Positions 46,023 to 54,038 of a DNA stretch of 64,000 bases are shown one piece after another; the stretch's first letter is position 1, and each line of letters begins with the position of its first letter. Source of the stretch: JACKHO01 sp041398745. Its GTDB lineage: Bacteria; Planctomycetota; Planctomycetia; Planctomycetales; Planctomycetaceae. The notes beneath the pieces were generated by a model that was given only the letters and a program-made list of their open reading frames with translations, ran no database searches and was not told the DNA's origin. Position numbers and translations under genes: made by a program. Location of the stretch: the NCBI GenBank assembly GCA_041398745.1, contig JAWKUB010000010.1:1-64000 (forward strand). The letters are read 5' to 3'.

Positions 46023-47299
46023 CAATACTGTTCGGCTCAGGATTTGCGGGGTGGGTCGCGGGGTGAGGGGAGATTGAGGTGTTGGTGGAGTTCTTCCAGG
46101 GTGGCCCAGCCACTGAAGTAGTGGCAGAGCATTTCCCAGGTCCGTTTGGTCGGCTTGCTGCCGGTCCACAGGCTAATCAGCAGAGACGCGATGACGGCGG
46201 CGTACACCTGCAGCGTCACGCCCGATTCGCAGTGACTCAGCAGGTGTCGGCAGCCCAGTACGCATTTCAGCCAGCGGAAAAACAGTTCGATTTGCCAGCG
46301 ATAACGGTACGCAACCGCAATGAGTTCCGCGGGCAAATCGCGGGCGTTGGTCGCCAGAATCCAAACCTGATCGGGTTCGGTGCCGCGGATTTCGACAATC
46401 CGCTAACGGTTCTTCCAAGAGCCGGTTGTGCTTTTCGGTGCCCAGTCGCCGCACCAGCACATCGCGAACGACACCAGCCTGAGAATCTGCGTCTGAGAGC
46501 GGCTGTTCTGCCTGGACTTCGAAGGTGGTGTTCTCCTGCACCCGGATGAGAAACCGCACGTTCTGTGCATCAAACTCGCGAAACATGGCGTTGTTTGCAT
46601 AGCCCCGATCGGCCACATAGAACCCACCCGGCTGGACCATGTTCCGCAATTGTTCGCGTTCTGCACCGTTGCCATGCGTCACCGCCACTTCGAGCGGTGC
46701 CTGCTCGAACACGCCAAACGCCACATGCATTTTGACAGCTCGGTGCTTCGGCATCCTGCCAGAGCGCCCAGGCCATGCGGGGCAACGCCTTGAGCAGGCT
46801 GCCATCGACTGCCGTCAGTCCCGCCAGTGCGGCCTGTTGGGCGGAGGCATGGCTGAGGGTGATGTCCGGGCCTGAGTCCAGTTGTGCAATAATTGGTTCA
46901 AGCACGGCCGGATCAAACACGCGTGCCGCCTCACTGAGCGATCCCAGCGACGTCGGTTTGACGCCACACAGCTTCTGGACTTTTTCGAGCGTGGTGAACT
47001 TCTGCAGCCCACGCAAACTGGTGACCGTCGGATTAAAGAAATATAGCAGCAATAGTGCGATATACTGATCGCAGAACAACTGTCGGTTGCCCGCCTTGTC
47101 ACGCTCCGTTCCCGTCCACGCAGCCCTGCCAACAGGTCGTCAATCAGTCGGAAATACTTCAGCCCCTGCAATTTCGTGGTATTCTCGGCCCCCTTCCGAC
47201 TCTTCCGTCCCATCGCCTGCCTCCATGAGTTTGAAACCTCAGAAGCAGAAGGTATATCCCATCAACAACCTGGCGCAAAAAGCGTGCCGAACAGTATTG
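46023..47299 (-). mobile_element. IS4-family element, copy 2
   Basis: The ends CAATACTGTTCGGC (46023-46036) and complement (47286-47299) match copy 1. The element lies in the opposite orientation to copy 1 and inside the MoxR-type ATPase gene, with a clean 10-bp target duplication. It differs from copy 1 mainly by single-base insertions and deletions and only very few substitutions. Confidence 0.92.
46037..47213 (-). pseudogene. IS4 transposase copy 2, several frameshifts
   Basis: This matches the intact 392-residue transposase at 7942-9120 block by block (MGRKSRKGAENTTK, AVDGSLLKALPRM, ADRGYANNAMF, YRYRWQIELFFRWLK). At least five small indels break the frame: an extra base near 46405 and near 46746, losses near 46845, 46875 and 47117. 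No full-length product is possible from this copy. Confidence 0.88.
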
Positions 47300-47309
47300 G
47301 CCGAACGGT
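47300..47309. repeat. IS4 copy 2 target-site duplication, right
   Basis: Exact copy of 46013-46022, directly after the right inverted repeat. Confidence 0.92.
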
Positions 47310-47764
47310 CTATTGGAGGTGTTCGGGTCGCGTCGTTTTCACCCGCTCGGCGCCAGTCAACCCGTCGCGTTGGAGCCGGGCACGCAACCACCACTGGTCA
47401 TCATCAGGACTAACGGCGAACGGACACTGCCGGATGCATTCGTCCGCAGATGCCTTTCGCTCCACCTGGAACTCCCAGATTTGCTGGAGCCAGGAACTGA
47501 GCCAGCATTCGTCAAATTCCTGGTGGAACGGGGACAACACCATTTTCCGGCGGCTTCGACGGAGTTGCTGACTGATGCCGCCAAACTGCTGTGCCAGGAC
47601 CGCCGCTATGCCGCAGAGCAGCAACACAGGCCATTACCGGGGCAAGCTGAGTATCTGGACTTCGTCAGGGCAATTGCTGTCCGGCAACAACTCGGAGATG
47701 ATCCGCAGGAAGTGTTCGAGAAAATCCATCGGTTTGTTTTCAAGAAGTCGCACGGAGCCAATCA

Positions 47765-50700
47765 ATGACACGCTCCATTCGCGCATCCTCGAAAGCATCG
47801 ATTGGACGGGCCGACTTGGTTTGGGTGCTCGGAGCAGGTGGCACCGATCTAGTCGAATACCTTGCAGCCAAGCTGGAATTGGAACAGCGTCTCCCGGCGC
47901 CGGAACGTCTCGAACTTCCAGAAGTACCTTTTGACATTCGCGAAGTTGCCCGCAGCGATTCCGAACAAGTTCATTCGAACTATCCAGTAGAAATCGACGA
48001 CATAGCGCTGTGGCTGGTTACACGGTATCAACAACGCAAGCCGCTCGACCGTCAGTCAGCAACTGCGCATCGGGTGGTCTCATCATGCTGGTTTGAACCG
48101 CCGAAAGCGCCCCCGGAGTGCTTTCCCTTGACGCCGATTAGCGTAGTTCTTCACCGACTTCAGGGCAGCATGTCAACGTTGGAATCAGGCTTCCGTCCCG
48201 ACGTTCCCCGACTTGTCGACCGAGTTGCCCAACAGGAGTTCATCGATCCGATCCCTACGGAGCCCATGCAAAGTGCCGGACGTCGTCTCGCCATTGTCCA
48301 GGACGTGAGTAATCGCCTCATGCCCTTCCGACGTGATCAACGCTTGGTCATCGACGCCTTAGCTCAGCAGAGGTCTCCGCATTCAACGCTCATCTATGCT
48401 GGACAGAAGCCTTCCAGCCTGCGTAAGCGGAAACGAAGGTTGTCAATGTCGCGTGAGGTCAGCAATCTCCCGCCAAATTGCGATGCACTTGTCCTGGGAG
48501 ACTTGGGGGTTTTATCGGACTCAAATGTGTTGAAGGGCAAGTGGTTGACTTGGGTCCGTCGCATGCAGGCACGAGGATGTTGCGTTACCGCCCTGGTTCC
48601 GTTCGCAGTTTCTGATGTACCGGTGCAACTCCGTCAGATTGTCAACGTTCAGCCTTGGCCTCGCGATCCCGTACCCATTGTTCGCAACAAGCAACAGCGA
48701 GCGGCAATGGTACGTCGACTGCTCATCGCCCTGTCGCCCGCAGTGCGTATTTCGTACGGCCTCCTACGAGGGATGCGGGCCCTGTTTCCAGAAGCCGCCG
48801 ATGCCACCCTCGAAGTCGACGTTTCACGAAGCCCGCTCATGGCAACCAGGTCTACCAGGGCGTTCGGTTTTGACCATGGATCGCTTGCGTCGCTCCGCGC
48901 AGAATTCGAACAGTGGCCGGAGACCATCCGTTCGCGAGTTCTGAATCGGATTCGAGACTGGCGACTGCGTAGCGAACAGGGGCGAGAGTTGTGGTTTGAA
49001 GAGCTGATTTGTCTCCCTGACAGTTCGCGACGCCTTGTCAGTCCACAGGATCTTGAGACCGCTCGCGCGGAAATCACCAAGCTGGTCGAAGACTGGAAGA
49101 ACGGTGACCCGGAAGTTCGCGAGCACTGTGGGGCGTTTCTCTTCCGTCAAACCGAGCGTATAACTGATTTTGCGTTTCAGGATGAAGCAGTCGGACACGT
49201 TCTCCGCGAAGTCTCAAGGAAAGTGTCGGGACAAGAGACGCCGCTTGCTCCAGGAACCGACGCACGTGAGATTCCGGCTGGGGAGGAAGAGACTGTTTCA
49301 TTTGCGGTGAATGACAGGGGGATCACGTTTTACCCTGAGAACGCCGTCGATGTACCACAGGGGCGGTTGACTGGTGAAATTCGGACGTCGAATCGGGCCA
49401 TCGAGATTCATCTCCCGCAATCGGAAGAAATGAGGGAGAAGTCGTTCTGGAAGCACGGCAAACCGAAATGGGTAAGCGACTACGGGCGGGACCAGTATGG
49501 GCTCTGGTGTGAGTTTCAGGTTCCGAAACGAGGTGATTCGGGTGTCGTGACTCAGCGATTGAGGTGGATTAGCCCTGGCACGTTCGCGATGGGCTCACCG
49601 GAAGATGAACCGGAGCGGCAATACAACGAGGCGCAACACACGGTGACTCTCACCAAGGGGTACTGGTTGGCGGACACAACCTGCACGCAGGAAATGTGGA
49701 TGGCCGTGATGGGTGACAACCCGAGCCGTTTTTCGGGAAACGACCAGCGTCCGGTCGAGCAAGTGAGCTACTCTGAAGCTTGGCAGTTCCTTGAGCGGGC
49801 GGGCGAACTGTTATCCGGGCTGGAACTGAAATTTCCGACGGAGACGCAATGGGAGTATGCGTGCCGTGCTGGCACGACCACACCGTTCAGCTTCGGAGAT
49901 CAGATCACCACCGAACAGGCAAACTACAACGGAAACTATCCGTACCACAATGCCCCCCAGGGTGAGTACCGCAAAACAACCGTTGTCTGCAAAGAGTTCG
50001 AGCCGAATCGGTGGGGCCTATACCAAATGCACGGCAATGTATGGGAATGGTGCCGCGACTGGTACGGAGACTATCCGGCAGAAGACCAGCTGGATCCTGT
50101 CGGCCCTGAAACCGGCTCGGCCCGCGTCGTCCGTGGTGGCTCCTGGAGCAACGACGCCGGGTGGCTGCGTTCTGCTTGTCGGTACTTCAACGCTCCGGGC
50201 CTTCGATTCCACGACCTCGGCTTCCGGTGCATGGGTTCCCCCAGCCTGGCGGAGCCAAACGAGGGAGCGGAGGTGCCAGTCGCGGAGCAGGGCTCGGAGC
50301 GAGCGAGAGCAGGCGCAGCCTCGCGATTTGTATACGACCGCACGGTTTCCATTCGTGTCGATGAACCGACCCAGGTAGAGTTTCACAGTCATACCAGCGT
50401 CTGCCTGAAGAGTGACTTGGAAGAGATCACCTTGACGCATCATGCCAAGCCAACATGGGCCGTGGATTACGGTCAAGACCAGTATGGCGTGTTTGCGGAC
50501 CTTGAAGTCGGTACGGTCCGCCAGCGAATGCGGTATATTCCTCCGGGTAAGTTCGTCATGGGAAGTCCCAAAGGTGAGGCTGGCCGTTTTCCCAACGAGA
50601 AACTGCACGCCGTGACCATTTCCAACGGCTATTGGATGTTTGATACCCCTTGTACGCAAGCACTGTGGATGGCGGTTATGGATGGCGAAAACCCCAGCTA

Positions 50701-51523
50701 TTTTTCCGATCCACTGCGACCGGTCGAGCAAGTCGATTGGAAGCAGGCGAAGAAGTTCTCTCAACGATTGACGGAGTTAGTACCACACTTATTGTTCGAT
50801 TTGCCCACCGAGGCGCAATGGGAGTACGCCTGCAGGGCTGGCACCACCTCGGCTCTGTTTTCCGGTCCGTTAGAAATCATCGGCGACGCCAACGCACCGG
50901 CACTCGACCCCATCGCCTGGTATGGCGGCAACTCTGGACATGAATATGATCTGGAAACAAAAGTCGATCTTTTACGTTTTGATTGGTTTTTCGATAAGCA
51001 GTACGACTTTCAGTTTGGCGGAACACGAAAAGTGAAACACAAGCAGCCCAATCTATGGGGATTGTACGACATGCTTGGCAATGTGTGGGAGTGGTGCCGC
51101 AACTGGTACGCAGAGTATCCCGACGGAGAACAAGTCGATCCAGTCGGTCCCGAAACGGGCTCGTTCCGCGCCATCCGTGGGGGCTCCTGGAGCTACTCCG
51201 CCAGGGGGCTGCGTTCTGCGTCCCGGGGCCGCAGCGATCCGGGCAGTCCGCACGCCAGCCTCGGCTTCCGTTGCCTGAGTTCCCCCCAGTCCAGTCCAGT
51301 CCAGTCCAGTCGCCGAACAAGTGAGTGCTTCGAGAGCGGATTAGCGAGGGACGAGCCCGCCGAGAAGCGACGAACGCAGTTCGACGCGCCTTTTGTTTGC
51401 AGAACACCAACCATGCAATTCGCCTATTTTCAAATTCCCTGTGACGACCCGTTCCAAGCCTCCGAAGAATTGAATCAATTCAATGCGGCGCCGCCACCTC
51501 AACCGTCTCAACCAAGTCCATGA
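47765..51523 (+). CDS. vWA-like protein with two FGE/C-type-lectin domains (DGR-target-like)
   Basis: 1,252 residues. RRLAIVQDVSNRL (173-185) is a degenerate vWA metal-site motif (DxSxS seen as DVSNR), with DALVLGDLGVLSD further on. Two FGE-sulfatase domains follow (about 590-830 and 910-1170). Each is preceded by a W-x-x-D-Y-G-x-D-Q-Y-G-x strand and holds QRxRxIxPGxFxMGSP, FPTETQWEYACRAGTT or its like, GNVWEWCRDWY, RGGSW and LGFR. The formylglycine chemistry is not implied; this fold serves as a ligand-binding lectin in many proteins. The two RGGSW-to-GFR segments vary as DGR variable regions do. The start overlaps the ATPase stop, so the two are partners; from memory such MoxR/FGE sets are conflict systems. 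Confidence 0.85.
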   Translation: MTRSIRASSKASIGRADLVWVLGAGGTDLVEYLAAKLELEQRLPAPERLELPEVPFDIREVARSDSEQVHSNYPVEIDDIALWLVTRYQQRKPLDRQSATAHRVVSSCWFEPPKAPPECFPLTPISVVLHRLQGSMSTLESGFRPDVPRLVDRVAQQEFIDPIPTEPMQSAGRRLAIVQDVSNRLMPFRRDQRLVIDALAQQRSPHSTLIYAGQKPSSLRKRKRRLSMSREVSNLPPNCDALVLGDLGVLSDSNVLKGKWLTWVRRMQARGCCVTALVPFAVSDVPVQLRQIVNVQPWPRDPVPIVRNKQQRAAMVRRLLIALSPAVRISYGLLRGMRALFPEAADATLEVDVSRSPLMATRSTRAFGFDHGSLASLRAEFEQWPETIRSRVLNRIRDWRLRSEQGRELWFEELICLPDSSRRLVSPQDLETARAEITKLVEDWKNGDPEVREHCGAFLFRQTERITDFAFQDEAVGHVLREVSRKVSGQETPLAPGTDAREIPAGEEETVSFAVNDRGITFYPENAVDVPQGRLTGEIRTSNRAIEIHLPQSEEMREKSFWKHGKPKWVSDYGRDQYGLWCEFQVPKRGDSGVVTQRLRWISPGTFAMGSPEDEPERQYNEAQHTVTLTKGYWLADTTCTQEMWMAVMGDNPSRFSGNDQRPVEQVSYSEAWQFLERAGELLSGLELKFPTETQWEYACRAGTTTPFSFGDQITTEQANYNGNYPYHNAPQGEYRKTTVVCKEFEPNRWGLYQMHGNVWEWCRDWYGDYPAEDQLDPVGPETGSARVVRGGSWSNDAGWLRSACRYFNAPGLRFHDLGFRCMGSPSLAEPNEGAEVPVAEQGSERARAGAASRFVYDRTVSIRVDEPTQVEFHSHTSVCLKSDLEEITLTHHAKPTWAVDYGQDQYGVFADLEVGTVRQRMRYIPPGKFVMGSPKGEAGRFPNEKLHAVTISNGYWMFDTPCTQALWMAVMDGENPSYFSDPLRPVEQVDWKQAKKFSQRLTELVPHLLFDLPTEAQWEYACRAGTTSALFSGPLEIIGDANAPALDPIAWYGGNSGHEYDLETKVDLLRFDWFFDKQYDFQFGGTRKVKHKQPNLWGLYDMLGNVWEWCRNWYAEYPDGEQVDPVGPETGSFRAIRGGSWSYSARGLRSASRGRSDPGSPHASLGFRCLSSPQSSPVQSSRRTSECFESGLARDEPAEKRRTQFDAPFVCRTPTMQFAYFQIPCDDPFQASEELNQFNAAPPPQPSQPSP
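50132..50226 (+). other. Putative DGR variable region 1
   Basis: RGGSW, then SNDAGWLRSACRYFNAP, GLRFHD and LGFR. Against variable region 2, invariant codons (CTG CGT TCT, CCG GGC, CTC GGC TTC) alternate with codons that differ and mostly end in C, as expected from adenine mutagenesis of AAC codons. A C-rich block (GGTTCCCCCAG) follows, as at the second region. Confidence 0.7.
51175..51270 (+). other. Putative DGR variable region 2
   Basis: RGGSW, then SYSARGLRSASRGRSDP, GSPHAS and LGFR. It differs from region 1 at about 14 codons, nearly all at the positions usually altered in DGR target proteins of the lectin fold. GTTCCCCCCAG follows. Confidence 0.7.
51286..51310. repeat. Five tandem CCAGT units
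   Basis: CCAGT x5 lies in the coding sequence just after variable region 2 and gives SPVQSS-like residues. Five-base units shift the frame when copy number changes, so it could switch the C-terminal ~70 residues. Confidence 0.85.
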
Positions 51524-51754
51524 CCACCGCCCCCATCGAATGCCCTTTCACCGATATGCAACCGCCAGCCTGGGCCAGTGGTTGGGGACAGGATCAATTC
51601 GGCTACTATGCGGAGTTCTCGATACGAACTGGCGAGAAGTATTGGGATTTTTTGACGCAGCGGATGCGTTGGATACCGCCTGGCACGTTTACGATGGGCT
51701 CGCCAGACGATGAAGCAGATCGCAGTGTTGATGAAGTTCAGCATTCGGTAACAC
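51520..51754 (+). pseudogene. Third FGE-domain protein, truncated by IS3
   Basis: The start overlaps the previous stop as ATGA. The first ~78 residues repeat the same module: PPAWASGWGQDQFGYYAEFSI, then QRMRWIPPGTFTMGSPDDEADRSVDEVQHSVTL. At 51755 the IS3 element begins, and the catalytic-core and variable parts are missing on its far side. The frame runs 25 residues into the IS before stopping. Confidence 0.85.
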
Positions 51755-51789
51755 TGAGGTGCTTGGGATTTCGTGGACAGTGTTGTGTC

Positions 51790-52638
51790 TTATTTCCGCG
51801 TGGTCTGTTGTTCGAATTGGTGGGGTGATTGGTAGTTCAGGGCGGAGTGTTTGCGTTCGAGGTTGTAGTAGCTGAGGTAGCTGTGGATTTCGGCGCGGGC
51901 ACACTCGCTGTTTTTGTATTCGGTGATTTCCAGCTCCGTCTTGATGGTTCCGAAGCAGCTTTCCAGAAATGCATTGTCATAGCAGTTGCCGGCGCGGCTC
52001 ATGCTTTGCAGGATGCCGTGGCGACGCAGTACCCCGCGGTATTTCTTGCCGGCGTATTGTCCGCCTCGATCGGTGTGATGAAGGAGGCCAGGGCTCATTG
52101 CGCGTGAGCGGATTGCATACTCGAGAGCGGCGAGCACGAGGTCTGTCGTCATGTCACCACGCACATCCCAGCCAACAACACGCCGAGAGTACAGGTCCAT
52201 AAGTAGAGCCAGATAGGCGAACTGTCCCCGTTGACAAAGCGGCAAATACGTGATGTCACCGACCCACACTTCATTGATCTTAACCGGTTGTGGACGGTTC
52301 AACAGGAGGTTGTCGTTGTAACCCAGTGTGTGCCTGCTTTCCGTGGTTCGGGGCTTGAACGACTTGGGCTGTATAGCTCTGAGACCCAGTGTTTTCATGA
52401 CTCGTGAGACTCGATCCACACCACAGAGAACATTGCGTTCCCGCAGTTCCGCCGCGATGCGACGTGCTCCATAGCGTTGCTTGTGTTGATGAAAGATCTC
52501 ACAAATCATCGCGTGTAGCGGTTCTTCCTGCTCTCTTTGAGGAGACACTCTTTCACGCTTCCAGGCGTGAAAGCCAGACCGAGAAACGTTCAATGTGCGA
52601 CACACCACACTCACCGGAAATGCCTCTTGAAAAATCAC
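51790..52638 (-). CDS. IS3 OrfB transposase (integrase core)
   Basis: 282 residues with RSGFHAWKRER, then HKQRYGARRIAAELRE, and the DDE core: VWVGDITYLP (D), LLHHTDRGGQYA (D) and NAFLESCFGTIKTE (E). Complete. It is made as an OrfAB fusion through frameshifting at the A-run near 52694-52700. Confidence 0.92.
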   Translation of the reverse strand: MIFQEAFPVSVVCRTLNVSRSGFHAWKRERVSPQREQEEPLHAMICEIFHQHKQRYGARRIAAELRERNVLCGVDRVSRVMKTLGLRAIQPKSFKPRTTESRHTLGYNDNLLLNRPQPVKINEVWVGDITYLPLCQRGQFAYLALLMDLYSRRVVGWDVRGDMTTDLVLAALEYAIRSRAMSPGLLHHTDRGGQYAGKKYRGVLRRHGILQSMSRAGNCYDNAFLESCFGTIKTELEITEYKNSECARAEIHSYLSYYNLERKHSALNYQSPHQFEQQTTRK

Positions 52639-52664
52639 CTGCTGAATTGCTGCGTAGACGTCGG

Positions 52665-52967
52665 CTACCCGCTGCGGCTGAAAATGGACAAGGCTTTTTT
52701 TAGGATGTCACGCTCCCGCTCGACCCGCCGGAGTTCCTCCTCCAGTTGCCGCACCCGCGCTTCCAGTGACTCGGCCGCCACTCCTGCCTGGCTGATGAAC
52801 TCCCGCTTCCAGCGGTACAACAGATTCACGCTAGAGAGCCCCAGCCGCTGTGCCACCGCCGGGGCCGACTGACCATCCAAGTGCAACTGCACAGCATCCC
52901 GCTTGAAATCCTCGGTGTACGTACGACGCTCCCGCGTCTTCGTTTTGGTACTCTTTCCGCGTGCCAT
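52665..52967 (-). CDS. IS3 OrfA (helix-turn-helix)
   Basis: About 100 residues from ATG 52967 (MARGKSTKTKTRERRTYTEDFKRDAVQL). The helix-turn-helix is followed by a leucine zipper (LEARVRQLEEELRRVERERDILKKA). A run of seven A residues then G (52694-52700, minus strand) is a typical -1 slippery site. An in-frame upstream start at 53012 is unlikely because it lies in the terminal repeat. Confidence 0.9.
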   Translation of the reverse strand: MARGKSTKTKTRERRTYTEDFKRDAVQLHLDGQSAPAVAQRLGLSSVNLLYRWKREFISQAGVAAESLEARVRQLEEELRRVERERDILKKALSIFSRSG

Positions 52968-53031
52968 CGGTCTTCCTCCCGACCACACAGAATAAGATTT
53001 CCAACTGTCCACGAAATCCCAAGCACCTCAA

Positions 53032-53121
53032 GACGCCGTAGAGAAGTTGAAGCTGAGCGAGGTTGTGGTCAAGTCTCACGTCAGTGGACTGGTGAGGTCG
53101 TTTGAGCGGAAAGCGGCGTAG
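53032..53121 (+). pseudogene. C-terminal remnant beyond IS3 element 2
   Basis: Right of the IS3 element a plus-strand frame reads DAVEKLKLSEVVVKSHVSGLVRSFERKAA and stops at 53121. It does not continue the FGE protein, so it is the tail of a different lost gene. No family recognised. Confidence 0.4.
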
Positions 53122-53131
53122 GTCCGCTGTC

Positions 53132-53506
53132 TTATCTTGGCTCAGTGAGCATCACTCGATGTCCATCCAGGTCACGAATGATCGCTGTCCTACCCCATTC
53201 AGTATCCTCTGGTGGGCGAATGAGATTACCTCCGTGCGAAATCCCAGCTTCGACGGCATCATCCACGCTGGAGACGTTCAAACCGAAGAACACGTCGGTC
53301 GTCGCTGGTTGATCCTGTCTACGTTGACAAATCTCGAACACGCACGCTCCATCGACTGTCGAGTAGTGTTCTCCACACGGAGGATGCGAATGCTTGACGA
53401 AGCTGAGCCCTAACGACGTGTAGAACGCTGCCAGACGATCCATGTCGTCTGAGCGAATCACAAGTAGACCGACACCGGCATTATTGGAATGTGAGTTCAC
53501 GGACAT
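53132..53506 (-). CDS. VOC/glyoxalase-fold protein
   Basis: About 124 residues from ATG 53506 (MSVNSHSNNAGVGLLVIRSDDMDRLAAFYTSLGLSFVKH). The beta-alpha-beta-beta-beta start, VFFGLNVSSVDDAVEAGISHGG and GRTAIIRDLDGHRVMLTE are typical of vicinal-oxygen-chelate proteins (bleomycin-resistance/glyoxalase type). The substrate cannot be told from sequence. It overlaps the end of the upstream XRE gene by 26 bases. Confidence 0.8.
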   Translation of the reverse strand: MSVNSHSNNAGVGLLVIRSDDMDRLAAFYTSLGLSFVKHSHPPCGEHYSTVDGACVFEICQRRQDQPATTDVFFGLNVSSVDDAVEAGISHGGNLIRPPEDTEWGRTAIIRDLDGHRVMLTEPR

Positions 53507-54038
53507 CTTGAGAATCCGGGAATCGAGCTTCGATACGAAGAACGCCGCCCATTGCTTCAATCGCCTTCCGAAGCGTGGACACTTTCATGTCAGAACGACG
53601 TTCTTGTTTAGAGTACGTTGCTTGGGTTACTTCCAAGGCAACACAGAGTTGCTCTTGCGAGATACCAAGTTCACGTCGAATGGCTCCCAGGCACATGGCA
53701 ACGGCTCTTGTTTCCTGCTCGTCGATCAAGAGAGAGCTAATCCGATGAAAGACGGCATTCGGCGACTTGTACCATTCATCGGGTGCATCGTATGCACCAT
53801 CAAGATCATGTGCATCGCTACGAAAAGACGAAAGTCCGAAGCCACGATCTGGTTTCCATTCCACAGAAACCTCTAAGTTATCTGAGTAGACATTGAGGAA
53901 CTGCATGCCGTTTGGATCATCCGCTTTCCTCACGACGATTTCAATGTCGGGGAAATTGGAGGAGAGAGCCTCTTTGATTTGTTCGAGTGGCGACATGGTA
54001 AACCTCGACTCAGTGATTGTGACCACAGGACTGTTCAT
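53481..54038 (-). CDS. XRE-type helix-turn-helix regulator
   Basis: 185 residues. An N-terminal part of unknown fold (MSPLEQIKEALSSNFPDIEIVVRKADDPNG) is followed by an XRE helix-turn-helix near 117-172 (AIRRELGISQEQLCVALEVTQATYSKQE ... VSTLRKAIEAMGG). Its start overlaps the stop of the upstream gene (ATGA at 54035-54038). The arrangement of a small protein followed by a coupled XRE protein suits a toxin-antitoxin pair with antitoxin second; this is inference. ATG 53996 is an alternative start. Confidence 0.75.
   Translation of the reverse strand: MNSPVVTITESRFTMSPLEQIKEALSSNFPDIEIVVRKADDPNGMQFLNVYSDNLEVSVEWKPDRGFGLSSFRSDAHDLDGAYDAPDEWYKSPNAVFHRISSLLIDEQETRAVAMCLGAIRRELGISQEQLCVALEVTQATYSKQERRSDMKVSTLRKAIEAMGGVLRIEARFPDSQDVRELTFQ

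Larger units (their letters stand above)
45483..47768 (+). pseudogene. MoxR-type AAA+ ATPase, interrupted by IS4
   Basis: The two exon-like parts are 45483-46022 and 47310-47768. They join exactly in frame (ADSNVPNG + LLEVFGSRRF) when the IS4 element and one 10-bp target duplication are removed, giving about 332 residues. Walker A is SGEPGIGKTQ (53-62) and Walker B is VVLIDEIDKAD just before the insertion. PLVIIRTNGERTLPDAFVRRC (sensor 1 and arginine finger) follows. MoxR ATPases act with vWA partners to remodel client proteins. Its stop overlaps the start of the next gene (ATGA at 47765). The insertion abolishes the ATPase as read. Confidence 0.9.
51755..53030 (-). mobile_element. IS3-family element 2
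   Basis: The ends are a perfect 27-bp inverted repeat (51755-51781 and 53004-53030), starting TGAGGTGCTTGGG. orfA and orfB are intact on the minus strand. Flanks (..ACAC and AGAC..) share no 3-4-bp duplication and the host gene does not resume, so a deletion beside the element is likely. Confidence 0.9.

Noticed and set aside
49857..51278. Several frames overlapping the FGE gene on both strands
   Set aside because: Shadows of the 1,252-residue FGE protein; none has domain motifs.
47765..51523. True formylglycine-generating enzyme acting on sulfatases
   Set aside because: No sulfatase is nearby, the domain is duplicated next to a MoxR ATPase, and the C-terminal segments vary like DGR targets; a binding role fits better.
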